In this document: one piece after another, positions 27,823 through 35,699 of the stretch | Numbering within the stretch: position 1 is the first letter of the stretch | How the letters are laid out: each line of letters starts with the position of its first letter | DNA from: Clostridioides difficile_D | GTDB lineage: Bacteria; Bacillota; Clostridia; Peptostreptococcales; Peptostreptococcaceae | Direction: 5' to 3' | Length of the DNA: 64,000 nucleotides | Assembly: GCA_945861085.1 (NCBI GenBank) | Contig: OX244046.1 | Location: 3,596,001 to 3,660,000, forward strand | Notes under the pieces: generated by a model | What the model saw: only the letters and a program-made list of their open reading frames with translations | Databases searched by the model: none | What the model was told of the DNA's origin: nothing | Position numbers and translations under genes: made by a program

Positions 27823-29058
27823 TTATGATACTTGATGTTTGCAATAGGTACGAATAGCCAAAAATATAAAAATAGGTATTTCCACCACTGAGAAAAACAG
27901 TATAATGTATGGCGTCCAAAAACTCATACCTCCTAATTGCAAGAAATTAAATGATGTCAGTTGATATAATAAACTAATCTTAAAACCAATTCCCCCTGGT
28001 GGTAGTAGGTATCCAATCCAACTAACACCTACACCCATAGGAATTAAACAAATAGAAAAAGCAATCAGCATAGAAGTAAGAGAATTCTTACATTTTGCAG
28101 ATAAAAATAATGTTAAACTAACCATTGCAAGTATTGAAATTAGACCACTAATAGCTATAAGAATCTGTGCTTGTAGTAAATTTATATTTACTAGACTAAT
28201 GACAGAAAACAACATTTGAAATGAGGTTTTCAAACATTCAGTACCAAAAGCTAAATCAGAAATTGCCAAATGGATAGAAATACATACAACAAACATTACT
28301 ATAAATATAGAAAATAGAGCTAATATTTTAGTAAACGCTAGACGAGTATGTCCATGTTTCGTACAGCGAAGGATGCTATCTGATTGTGTCTGATATTCAT
28401 CAGAAAAAGTAGGTGCAGCAATTGCAACACATATAATTAATAATATAAAAATATAAAATATTATATAATCAAAAGCATCTTTAGAATAACCTGGGTATAT
28501 CTCAAATGGAGTATCTACTTTGCTATAAAGCTCTTGAACCTGCATCTGTGCATTAGGAGTTTGTTGTTCAATCTTCATAATATCATTTAAATGAGTTTTG
28601 CATTGTTCATAAAAAGAATCTAAATCATTTGTATTTATTTCTGATAATTCTGTTGCAAATCCTGTTTCTGAATTAGCAAATGCTTCAGGAAGTCTATTCA
28701 GCAATGGGCGAATTGGTAAAATACTTTTAGAATAAACATCTAGTGGAAAATCTTCACTACCTACTTTACCATACTTTTCTTCTGTTTTTTTCCATATATT
28801 TAAAGCATGTTTTAATTTTTTTGGTGTTACAACTCCACTACTAATTTCACTGTTATTAGCATAAATTGTTTTTTTATATTCAATAGCATCTAAACCACTC
28901 AATTCAACTACTTTGCCATTATCATCTAAATAATTAATACCCTCATAAGTAATTGGAAGAAAAGCCATCAATGCAGATAAAACCAATGCCAACAATAATA
29001 AAATTAATGTACGACGTGAGTGCAACACTCGTTTAATTTCCAAATAAAAAATACGCAT
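27823..29058 (-). CDS. ABC-2-type transporter permease
   Basis: 411 residues. One N-terminal membrane segment (about 15-32), a long extracytoplasmic loop (about 35-195), then about five membrane segments. It starts immediately after the stop of the ATPase gene (no gap), with a GGAGGGG site in its end. This topology matches ABC-2 exporters of the bacitracin/lantibiotic-resistance or Na+ efflux type. The substrate is not evident. Confidence 0.78.
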   Translation of the reverse strand: MRIFYLEIKRVLHSRRTLILLLLALVLSALMAFLPITYEGINYLDDNGKVVELSGLDAIEYKKTIYANNSEISSGVVTPKKLKHALNIWKKTEEKYGKVGSEDFPLDVYSKSILPIRPLLNRLPEAFANSETGFATELSEINTNDLDSFYEQCKTHLNDIMKIEQQTPNAQMQVQELYSKVDTPFEIYPGYSKDAFDYIIFYIFILLIICVAIAAPTFSDEYQTQSDSILRCTKHGHTRLAFTKILALFSIFIVMFVVCISIHLAISDLAFGTECLKTSFQMLFSVISLVNINLLQAQILIAISGLISILAMVSLTLFLSAKCKNSLTSMLIAFSICLIPMGVGVSWIGYLLPPGGIGFKISLLYQLTSFNFLQLGGMSFWTPYIILFFSVVEIPIFIFLAIRTYCKHQVS

Positions 29059-29946
29059 TTATTTCCCCTCCTTACTATAAACTGCTTCTGGAAATAACCA
29101 TAAATATAAATCTTCTAATCGTGGTTCAACAGCAATAGAGTTATCAATTTGTGACTTTTCTGCCAAGTAACGAATAGATACTTGATTGTTTTTTTCACTA
29201 CGCTGATTGATTATACGTAAATTCATTTCATATTTTGAAATATCTCTATTTGATATAAGACATTCCCATACTTTACCCTCTACTTTCTTAACCAGTTTAT
29301 CGGTTGTTCCCACATCAAGAATTTTTCCACTTTTCATAATAGCATTTTGAGTTGATATATACTCAATATCAGATACAATATGAGTAGATATTAGGACGAT
29401 ACGATTATGAGAAAATTCTGAAATAAAATTACGAAATCTCACACGCTCACCAGGGTCAAGTCCTGCTGTTGATTCATCCATTATAAGGATTTTAGGGTCA
29501 TTTAACATAGCTTGTGCAATTCCTACTCGTCGTTTCATTCCACCAGATAATTTAATAATCTTCTTGTTTTTCACATCAGATAATGTAAGAATTTCCAACA
29601 AATTACTAATTTTTCCTTTTACTTCTCTTGGTGGTACATCTTTCAATGCTGCTATATATTCTAAATAATCTTTTACAGAAAAATCCTGTGAGAAACCAAA
29701 TTCTTGTGGTAAAAATCCTAGTAAATTTCTGTACTCAGCACCCATTGTATAAATATTTTTTCCATTATACATAATTTTGCCATTGGTAGGTTTCATAATG
29801 TCTGTAATGATTCTCATCAAGGTAGTTTTACCTGCTCCGTTCGCTCCTAGAAATCCCCACATACCTGGTGTTAAGGTAAGGCAAACATCCTCTACAGCAA
29901 TTTTATCCTTAAATTTTTTTGTCACATGTTCAATTTTTAATTCCAT
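29059..29946 (-). CDS. ABC transporter ATPase
   Basis: 295 residues: Walker A GANGAGKTTLMRII, Q-loop LGFLPQEFGF, signature LSGGMKRRVGIAQAML, Walker B ILIMDESTAGLDP, switch His in LISTHIVSD. A C-terminal extension (about 215-295) is typical of ABC-2 exporter ATPases. Pairs with the next gene. It stands directly downstream of a VanRS-like two-component system, the usual arrangement of antimicrobial-peptide-sensing modules. Confidence 0.9.
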   Translation of the reverse strand: MELKIEHVTKKFKDKIAVEDVCLTLTPGMWGFLGANGAGKTTLMRIITDIMKPTNGKIMYNGKNIYTMGAEYRNLLGFLPQEFGFSQDFSVKDYLEYIAALKDVPPREVKGKISNLLEILTLSDVKNKKIIKLSGGMKRRVGIAQAMLNDPKILIMDESTAGLDPGERVRFRNFISEFSHNRIVLISTHIVSDIEYISTQNAIMKSGKILDVGTTDKLVKKVEGKVWECLISNRDISKYEMNLRIINQRSEKNNQVSIRYLAEKSQIDNSIAVEPRLEDLYLWLFPEAVYSKEGK

Positions 29947-30090
29947 ATTTGAAACTCCTCTCTTTATCTACTTACCTGCAAAAACAAAAGTGCCTTGCTC
30001 AGTATTTATTTTACTAAACAAAGACACTCATAGTTTTAATATTAAATAGATAATTTCTTAAGAAAATCCTAATATTTGATTTATATTTTA

Positions 30091-31206
30091 CTAAGTAGGT
30101 GCAGGAAGCGATACAGTAAATGTTGTGACTTCATCTTTACTTTGAACAGTAATATCACCATCATGTAAATTTATAATTTCCTTAGCTATAGAAAGCCCTA
30201 AACCTGCACCACCCATATCAGATTTTCTAGCTTCATCTAAACGATTGAACTTTTCAAATATAGCATAAAGTTGTTCTTCTGGAATTGTCTGTCCATAATT
30301 TCTAAAAGCAATATCTACCTTGCTGTCTTTATGAACTGCTGAGATAATAATTTCTGTATTAGGATAGCTGTAAGCAATAGCATTTTTTAAGATGTTGTTA
30401 AACACTCTTGCAAGTTTTTCAGAATCTGCTTTTATTATTAAACTTTCATTTGCTTTTAGAATGGCTCTATTTCCTTTTTCAGATAGCAATGGGTAAAATT
30501 CATCCTTTAACTGAAGTAACATATAATATAGGTCTACTTTTTCGCAATTAATTTTGATTTGATTAGAATTATATCGTGTTATTTCAAAAAGTTCATTGAT
30601 AAGTTTTTCCAAATATTGTGCTTTGTCAAGTGCAACTTCAGTATACTTAGATTTTTGAGAATTATCCATATTAGGTATTTCTTTTAATAAGCTCAAATAT
30701 CCAATAACTGAAGTAAGTGGTGTCCTTATATCATGCGCTAAATACATCACAAGGTTATTCTTTTTGTTTTCAGCCTCTTTCACTGCTTGTTGACTTAACA
30801 AAACAGACATCTTAATTTGGTTCATTTGTTGTTCTATTTCCTTTAATGGCTTAGATAGTTCAACCAATTCATCATTTTGTTGATAAATAGTATGTGTTGC
30901 ATTGATGATTTCTCTTAAATAATTCCATGGTTTTTTCCAATAAAAATTGAAAATAGTGATATATCCAATTATAAAAACCAAAAAAAATAATACATCTCTT
31001 CTCAACTTAAGCCATTTAACAAGAGGATTTGAAAAATTTGAAAACGTATAATCAGCCATAAACATTAAAACCAATACTATACCTGTATAGATAGCTAACA
31101 TTATATATAATTTATACTTTAAATATGCCTCTGTATTTTTTTCTCTTTTTATAAATTTATATTTATCTCTTAGTTTCCTATAAGTAAAATTATTAATCTT
31201 TTTCAT
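30091..31206 (-). CDS. VanS-like sensor histidine kinase
   Basis: 371 residues with the start at ATG 31206 (GAAGGGATG upstream). A longer reading frame would overlap the regulator and has no ribosome site. Two membrane segments (about 34-55 and 75-93) enclose a short extracellular loop. Then come a HisKA domain (MYLAHDIRTPLTSVIGYLSLL) and HATPase motifs NILKNAIAYS and DMGGAGLGLSIAKEI. The phosphoacceptor region is very close to VanS of vancomycin-resistance systems, but no vanH/vanA-type resistance genes are nearby. Confidence 0.88.
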   Translation of the reverse strand: MKKINNFTYRKLRDKYKFIKREKNTEAYLKYKLYIMLAIYTGIVLVLMFMADYTFSNFSNPLVKWLKLRRDVLFFLVFIIGYITIFNFYWKKPWNYLREIINATHTIYQQNDELVELSKPLKEIEQQMNQIKMSVLLSQQAVKEAENKKNNLVMYLAHDIRTPLTSVIGYLSLLKEIPNMDNSQKSKYTEVALDKAQYLEKLINELFEITRYNSNQIKINCEKVDLYYMLLQLKDEFYPLLSEKGNRAILKANESLIIKADSEKLARVFNNILKNAIAYSYPNTEIIISAVHKDSKVDIAFRNYGQTIPEEQLYAIFEKFNRLDEARKSDMGGAGLGLSIAKEIINLHDGDITVQSKDEVTTFTVSLPAPT

Positions 31207-31241
31207 AATACTACATCCCTTCTTGACAAGAAAAATAGGTG

Positions 31242-31940
31242 TCAAATCTTGTAACCAACACCCCAAATTGTTTTTATATATTTTGCTTCATCTACAGTAT
31301 CACCTAATTTTTCACGAAGATGGCGAATATGAACTGTTATAGTATTGTTACTTTTATTGTAATATTCATCTTTCCAGATAGCATGAAAAAGATTTTCTGA
31401 ATTTACCACAGAGCCTTTATTCTTTAATAATACATGTAGAATAGAAAACTCTGTTGGAGTAAGTGAAAGAACTTTACCATTTAAATGACATTCATACGTT
31501 TGGGTATTCAATTCCAGACCTAAAAAAGAAAAAATATGTGAAAGTTCTTCACCAGATTGTAAACTTCCACTGTACTTCTTATACCTTCTAAGTTGTGCCT
31601 TCACTCTAGCAACAAGTTCCAAAGGTCGGAAAGGTTTGGTAACATAATCATCTGCACCCAAGGTTAGACCTGTAATCTTGTCTGTTTCTTCATCCTTGGC
31701 TGTTAACATAATAATTGGATAAGTATATTTTTCTCGAATTTTTTGACACAAAGAAAAACCATTTATCCCTGGCAACATAACGTCTAAAATTGCAAGGTCA
31801 AATTCATCTAAATTAATGCAGTTTAGTGCATCAAAACCAGAATAAAATTTATAAACAATATAGTTTTCATTCGTAAGATAAACTTCTATTAAATCAGCAA
31901 TATCACTTTCGTCATCTACAACTAAAATTTTTCCACTCAT
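31242..31940 (-). CDS. VanR-like OmpR-family response regulator
   Basis: 232 residues. Receiver domain with ILVVDDESDIADLIEVYL, phosphoacceptor Asp in LAILDVMLPGINGFSL and YVTKPFRPLELVARVKAQLRRYKK; winged-helix domain with LSLTPTEFSILHVLL and SNNTITVHIRHLREKLGD. It resembles VanR along the whole length. Likely controls the adjacent exporter operon in response to a cell-envelope antibiotic (inference). Confidence 0.9.
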   Translation of the reverse strand: MSGKILVVDDESDIADLIEVYLTNENYIVYKFYSGFDALNCINLDEFDLAILDVMLPGINGFSLCQKIREKYTYPIIMLTAKDEETDKITGLTLGADDYVTKPFRPLELVARVKAQLRRYKKYSGSLQSGEELSHIFSFLGLELNTQTYECHLNGKVLSLTPTEFSILHVLLKNKGSVVNSENLFHAIWKDEYYNKSNNTITVHIRHLREKLGDTVDEAKYIKTIWGVGYKI

Positions 31941-32344
31941 AAACTTTAAACATCCTTTCTATATATATTTATATATATTATACTAAATTTAATTTTTTTT
32001 ATATAATTTTTTGCATTAGAATTTATTAAGAAATTCTTAATCTTATTATTTAACTATTTTATTATTTAATATATATTAAATAATAAAATGAATAATATAT
32101 AAATTTAGATATACAGTTTATTTATCTTTTCAAATATAATCCATAAAATAATAGTTCAGTTAGACATCTTTTTAGATAATAAAACTGACTGTAATTTAGT
32201 TTAGATATCGTTAACATTTCACATTTCTAACAATTATTAATGATATTAGTATATTTATTATTCCTTATTAAAATAATGTTCTTTATGTTTTTATGTAATT
32301 ATTTATTGATATTTAAATACTTTAAAATTAAAACCTAAAACTTA

Positions 32345-32362
32345 TGTGAGTTAAATGTCAGT
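32345..32362 (+). repeat. 18-bp repeat copy A (possible recombination site)
   Basis: TGTGAGTTAAATGTCAGT, identical in 17 of 18 bases to copies at 34322-34339 and 34361-34378 beside an integrase remnant. It covers the last codons and stop of the BlaI remnant. An attachment site or integrase arm site is possible; nothing proves it. Confidence 0.5.
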
Positions 32363-32625
32363 AAAATGTTTTATCCAATCCCCTAGTTCCATTATTTTTT
32401 CTTCAGTTATTTCTTCTTTATCATGTGATTTTGATATTAATTCTGATAAAGTATTGTTATGTAAACCTTCAAAAATTCTTTTCTCTTCTAATTTCAGATA
32501 TTCTCTTTCTTTTACTAATACTGTATAGTGTACATATTTTCCTATTCTCTGAGATATTAAAAAACCTTTTTTAGTTAGGATAGCTAAAAATGTAATTATA
32601 GTTGTATGTTTCTAACCATATAATC
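32351..32625 (-). pseudogene. Remnant of a BlaI/MecI-type repressor
   Basis: Minus-strand reading ending with TAA at 32351-32353 gives an 80-odd-residue stretch without stops: TIITFLAILTKKGFLISQ, then RIGKYVHYTVLVKEREYL and ELISKSHDKEEITEEKI. This resembles the second half of BlaI/MecI/CopY repressors (TIKTLLxRLxKKGxL...). The N-terminal winged helix is disrupted by a stop and no start codon is usable. No blaR1 or beta-lactamase gene is nearby. The gap 31941-32350 is AT-rich and holds only the VanR-like promoter region. Confidence 0.65.
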
Positions 32626-32761
32626 CACTCATTTATTTTGTTTTTTTAAGTCGAAATAAATTTCATATTATTAAGATAACTATTAATTTTTTTAATTTTC
32701 TGACATTCATATTGAATAATAATTAATTCTAATGTATCATTGTAATTGTAGAATAAAACTA

Positions 32762-32850
32762 AATTAGCAAAACTAGAGAAATTTAGTGACGTAAAGCTAT
32801 AGGGACTAAGACTTATAAAATTAATTATAAGTTATGTCAGCCAGTTGCCA
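32762..32850 (+). promoter_or_regulatory. c-di-GMP-I (GEMM-I) riboswitch aptamer
   Basis: Contains the class I signature in order: AGCAAAACTAGAGAAATTT, then AGTGACGTAAAGCTATAGGG, ACTAAGACTT, a short helix and ATGTCAGCCAGTTGCC. The GCAAA/GACG-AAAGC tetraloop-receptor elements and the terminal GCCAGTTGCC are diagnostic. It precedes an intrinsic terminator and the 57-codon ORF at 32888. This is a different class from the two c-di-GMP-II aptamers in the window. Confidence 0.88.
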
Positions 32851-32875
32851 AAAAGATATATTCTTTTTGTTTTTA
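32849..32875 (+). terminator. Terminator of the c-di-GMP-I riboswitch
   Basis: CAAAAAGA-TATAT-TCTTTTTG followed by TTTTTA, directly after the aptamer and just before the ribosome site of the small ORF. It implies control by premature termination. The direction of control (on or off with ligand) cannot be read with certainty. Confidence 0.75.
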
Positions 32876-32887
32876 GGGAGGTGAACA

Positions 32888-33061
32888 ATGATGAGAAAAA
32901 TGGATATGTGTACACACATATTAACCGCTTATATAGGTAATTCATATGATTATTGTAATTTTATAGATACACAGTTAGATGATTTTATACTAGAGTATGG
33001 AGAAAATGTGGTAGAATCCTGCCTACATCAAGTGATGATATTGATAAGTAGGTATAATTAA
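32888..33061 (+). CDS. 57-residue protein of unknown function under c-di-GMP-I control
   Basis: Too short for routine calling: MMRKMDMCTHILTAYIGNSY then a moderately acidic helical region ending in LISRYN. GGGAGGTG lies 6-13 bases upstream of ATG 32888 (the next codon is also ATG), a strong start immediately after the riboswitch terminator. I recognise no family. No signal peptide or membrane segment is visible. Its position makes it the first gene controlled by the riboswitch. Confidence 0.6.
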   Translation: MMRKMDMCTHILTAYIGNSYDYCNFIDTQLDDFILEYGENVVESCLHQVMILISRYN

Positions 33062-33143
33062 ATGGAATTTGTTTTCTAGAATAACCCTTTTTAGTTTTAT
33101 CTACGATTTAAAATAAACTGTTGCTAAAAGAAAGGACTATAGT

Positions 33144-33335
33144 ATGTGTGCTTTTAAAATTTCCATACTAAAGAGAATTATAAATAATAGGCAACTAGAG
33201 GTTACAAGAAGTTTTGATTTAGATAATCTTATTTATACTGCAAAAGAAATATTGGAAGAAAATGAAATTGATTTAGTAATTACAGATGAAAAAACAAAGT
33301 TGTTTGGAAAAATGAAAAAGCACTCCCGCTCATGA
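33144..33335 (+). CDS. 63-residue hypothetical protein
   Basis: ATG 33144 with AAAGAAAGGA upstream. The protein is charged and soluble: MCAFKISILKRIINNRQLEV, then LDNLIYTAKEILEENEIDLVI and a basic end KMKKHSRS. It may share the riboswitch transcript with the 57-residue ORF 83 bases upstream; a terminator follows. No family recognised. Confidence 0.55.
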   Translation: MCAFKISILKRIINNRQLEVTRSFDLDNLIYTAKEILEENEIDLVITDEKTKLFGKMKKHSRS

Positions 33336-33355
33336 GAATGCTTAATTGCAATTAT

Positions 33356-33389
33356 AGAAGTGTATTGGTAGTACACTTCTATTTTTTTA
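33356..33389 (+). terminator. Terminator after the two small ORFs
   Basis: AGAAGTGTA-TTGGTA-GTACACTTCT followed by ATTTTTTT, a strong stem with T-run, 20 bases beyond the 63-residue ORF. Confidence 0.85.
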
Positions 33390-33491
33390 TTATATCATAT
33401 AATTTATGTTGTTAAAAAGAGTTATTTAAATCAATTTTAAAATGTATTGAATAATATTCTTGATAATTTATACATATACAACTCTGTTAAA

Positions 33492-33548
33492 TCTGCAGTG
33501 AGCGAATAATAGTGAAATTGATAGCAGATATACACCAACCACTGCAGA
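33492..33548. repeat. Unexplained inverted repeat
   Basis: TCTGCAGTG (33492-33500) and CACTGCAGA (33540-33548), nine bases perfect, 39 bases apart, in the gene-free stretch before the antitoxin promoter. There is no T-run, so it is not an obvious terminator. Confidence 0.45.
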
Positions 33549-33621
33549 ATTTCTTTAAATTTATCATATTATATAAATATTTTTTTTGAATAACTGTACA
33601 AATTTGTGGTATAATAAAAAG

Positions 33622-33753
33622 CAAGAAGAACCACAATCTATTTAGTCGTAGAGTGGAGTTCTTAATAAACAGGGTTTATTTTTTGAATTTAAACATAAAT
33701 TTAAATTCAACTCGTAAGTCACTCTTTGCACGAGAGTGGCTTTTTGCTTTTTT
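33622..33753 (+). ncRNA. Antisense antitoxin RNA of a type I toxin-antitoxin pair
   Basis: An extended -10 (TGGTATAAT, TATAAT at 33610-33615) predicts a start near 33622. A terminator stem CACTCT-N7-AGAGTG plus T-rich tail ends at about 33753, giving a RNA of about 130 bases. It is transcribed against the 3' half and downstream region of the toxin ORF (33676-33828). Size, orientation and overlap match the RCd-type antitoxins known from C. difficile type I systems. Confidence 0.78.
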
Positions 33754-33828
33754 GAATAGTTTGCAGATTAAATAAACTACCACACTAGTTGTTAAACTAA
33801 CTAAAACGTTAAACAAAAAGTTATCCAT
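33676..33828 (-). CDS. Small membrane toxin of a type I toxin-antitoxin system
   Basis: 50 residues from ATG 33828, with GGGGAGGTGAG upstream. MDNFLFNVLVSLTTSVVVYL is a single hydrophobic helix, followed by a strongly basic tail (CKLFKKAKSHSRAKSDLRV, ending FKFKK). This is the typical C. difficile type I toxin design (CD2517.1/CD2907.1 family: MDNFL..., one membrane helix, LFKK.KSHS). Such peptides insert into the membrane and stop growth when antitoxin RNA is absent. A minus-strand -10 TATAAT at 33921-33926 gives a leader of about 85 bases. Confidence 0.85.
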   Translation of the reverse strand: MDNFLFNVLVSLTTSVVVYLICKLFKKAKSHSRAKSDLRVEFKFMFKFKK

Positions 33829-33875
33829 GTAACTCACCTCCCCTCGAATCGTTGGGAGGATAATCTTTTGTACAT

Positions 33876-33926
33876 GAACTCCACTCTATAGATTGTAGAC
33901 TACATCCTCTTGCTACTACCATTATA
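33876..33926 (-). promoter_or_regulatory. Toxin mRNA promoter and conserved leader start
   Basis: -10 TATAAT (33921-33926 read on the minus strand), then a predicted start near 33913. The first 38 bases of the transcript (GCAAGAGGATG...CTACAATCTATAGAGTGGAGTTC) resemble the first bases of the antitoxin RNA (33621-33661), so the locus is framed by inverted, similar leader sequences. Confidence 0.6.
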
Positions 33927-34034
33927 GCATATATATTTACATATTCTACCTATATTTTACTCTTTTCAGTTTCATCTAGATATTTCTGTATACTTCTTTA
34001 CTATCATAAAATAGTATTTATAATTTAGATTTAG

Positions 34035-34310
34035 TATAATAAAACTATAGTTATTCAATATGTTTTAAACCCTTGGATACCAACAACACTAAGTAAAACT
34101 TTTCATAATTTTATAAAAAGAAATATTAGAGTACATGATTTGAGACATACAAACGCAAGTTTGCTTATTCTTAGTGGCACTAATATGAAAGTGGTTTTTG
34201 AAAAATTAGGTCATACACATATAAAAATAACCATGAATAGGTACTCTCATGTTTTAGAGGAAATGGACAAAGAAGCTTCTGACAATCTAAGCAAACTTCT
34301 ATTTAAATAA
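34035..34310 (+). pseudogene. C-terminal remnant of a tyrosine recombinase (integrase)
   Basis: Reading frame ending with TAA at 34308-34310 gives NPWIPTTLSKTFHNFIKRN and VHDLRHTNASLLILSGTNMK, then VFEKLGHTHIKITMNRYSHVL. This contains the HxLRH box, the GH box and the catalytic Tyr of phage-type integrases. The N-terminal two-thirds and the first catalytic Arg are absent and an in-frame stop lies upstream, so it is a fragment. It marks an old integration event. Confidence 0.85.
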
Positions 34311-34321
34311 TAAAAACTGAC

Positions 34322-34378
34322 TGTCAGTTAAATGTCAGTTAAACCTAAAAAAATAGGTTTTGTCAGTTAAATGTCAGT
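34322..34378 (+). repeat. Two 18-bp direct repeats (copies B and C) flanking a small hairpin
   Basis: TGTCAGTTAAATGTCAGT at 34322-34339 and 34361-34378, each made of two TGTCAGT units 11 bases apart, separated by the hairpin AAACCTA-AAAAAA-TAGGTTT. They begin 12 bases after the integrase remnant stop. A third near-copy is at 32345-32362. This layout fits integrase arm-type sites or duplicated attachment sites (inference). Confidence 0.65.
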
Positions 34379-34464
34379 CAGTTAGTTAGTTTATAATAAT
34401 TTCTTTTAAACATCGCTAAAACTCCACGTTTTAATACTTATTTATGTTTGTTTATACGTATTTA

Positions 34465-35145
34465 TTATTCCTTATTAAAATAATACCCAGCTCCTCTTAT
34501 TGTTATAATTTTCTGAGGATTCTTATAATCTTTCTCTATCTTCTTTCTTAATCCGTTCACTGCAACTACCACACTATAGTTATCCTCTAAGTATTCATTC
34601 ATCCATACATGTTCATATATCTCTTTAATAGTTAAGGTCTTTTCAGGATTCTCTATAAAAAAGTTTAACAACTTATTTTCTGTTGGAGTTAATTTTATTA
34701 TTTTATCTTCTAACTTTATTACTCCACTAGTTCTATTATATTCCTCTAACTTTGTATTATTTTCATTATTATTTACATATGAATTCATTCTTCTTAAAAT
34801 AGCTTTTACTTTTGCATATAGTATTTCTAAGTTTAGAGGCTTTATTAAGTAATCATCTCCACCAGAATTTAAAGCATTCAAAATGCTTTGGTCTTCATTT
34901 ATGTAAGTCATATACACAATTGGACATGTAGTTACATTTCTAATTTTTTTACAAAGAGTCCATCCATCACCATCAGTTAGAATTATTTCTAAAAATATTA
35001 AATCATATTTATTACTAAATACTTTACCAATAGCTTCTTCACAATTATATGCTAAATCTATACTTATTCCTTTTTCCTCCAGAAATCTTTTTAGTTTCTG
35101 GCAATTATCTTTGTCTCCATCTATTATCAATATCTTAGTTTGCAT
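34465..35145 (-). CDS. OmpR-family response regulator
   Basis: 226 residues from ATG 35145 (MQTKILII); an upstream GTG overlaps the AGGAG site. Receiver domain with IDGDKDN (the second acidic residue of the pair is replaced: DGD), phosphoacceptor Asp or Glu in LIFLEIILTDGDGW (Glu56 stands where Asp is usual), YLIKPLNLEIL. C-terminal winged helix with LTPTENKLLNFF and VVVAVNGLRKKIE. The Asp-to-Glu change may make it phosphorylation-independent. Its former kinase partner upstream is decayed. Confidence 0.82.
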   Translation of the reverse strand: MQTKILIIDGDKDNCQKLKRFLEEKGISIDLAYNCEEAIGKVFSNKYDLIFLEIILTDGDGWTLCKKIRNVTTCPIVYMTYINEDQSILNALNSGGDDYLIKPLNLEILYAKVKAILRRMNSYVNNNENNTKLEEYNRTSGVIKLEDKIIKLTPTENKLLNFFIENPEKTLTIKEIYEHVWMNEYLEDNYSVVVAVNGLRKKIEKDYKNPQKIITIRGAGYYFNKE

Positions 35146-35214
35146 TATAATCACTCCTAAATATCATTATTCTTTTATATTAATAAGCTATTATTATAAA
35201 AAACATAGACTTAA

Positions 35215-35640
35215 TTTTATTGTAAAAGCAGTTCCTTTTCTTACTCTGAATCTACAAAGATTTCTCCATCATGCTCTCTTATAATGTATTTGACCATATA
35301 TAATCTTAACCCTTAACCTTTTTGTTTATTACTATCTCTTTCTATAAATAATCAATCAAATATCTTTGGTATATTTTCTGAGGGTATTCCTTTTCCATTA
35401 TCATAAATTTCAATAATTACAAATCCATTTTCTTTATCTATTGACAAAATTATATTTTCATCAACTGGAATAAAGCTTAAAAGATATGTTTCTATCTTTA
35501 TCTACATGAACATTCCCAACCTTATATTAAATCTATGGATTCCTGTATATCTGAAACAGGTTTCTTTAAATCATGTGCTACATCTGCCAAAAACCTTTTA
35601 CGTTCATTATTCATTACTTCAACTTCATACTAAAGATTTT
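35215..35640 (-). pseudogene. Decayed sensor histidine kinase
   Basis: Minus-strand translation shows recognisable pieces interrupted by stops and frameshifts: an H-box (RFLADVAHDLKKPVSDI), an ATPase N/G1 region (VIIEIYDNGKGIPSENIPKIF) and a final GLRLYMVKYIIREHDGEIF. Order and spacing match a HisKA-HATPase kinase, and no open frame covers it. It lies immediately upstream of the intact regulator, as a cognate kinase gene would. Confidence 0.8.
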
Positions 35641-35699
35641 TTGTGAGCTTTTCATTTTTCTTTTATTATTATTCTATTCCTATTTATCATCATAATAAA

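Noticed and set aside
33480..34060. CRISPR array near the toxin-antitoxin pair
   Set aside because: C. difficile type I toxin loci often adjoin CRISPR arrays, so I looked for regularly spaced repeats here. I found only a 9-base inverted repeat and the mirrored leaders.
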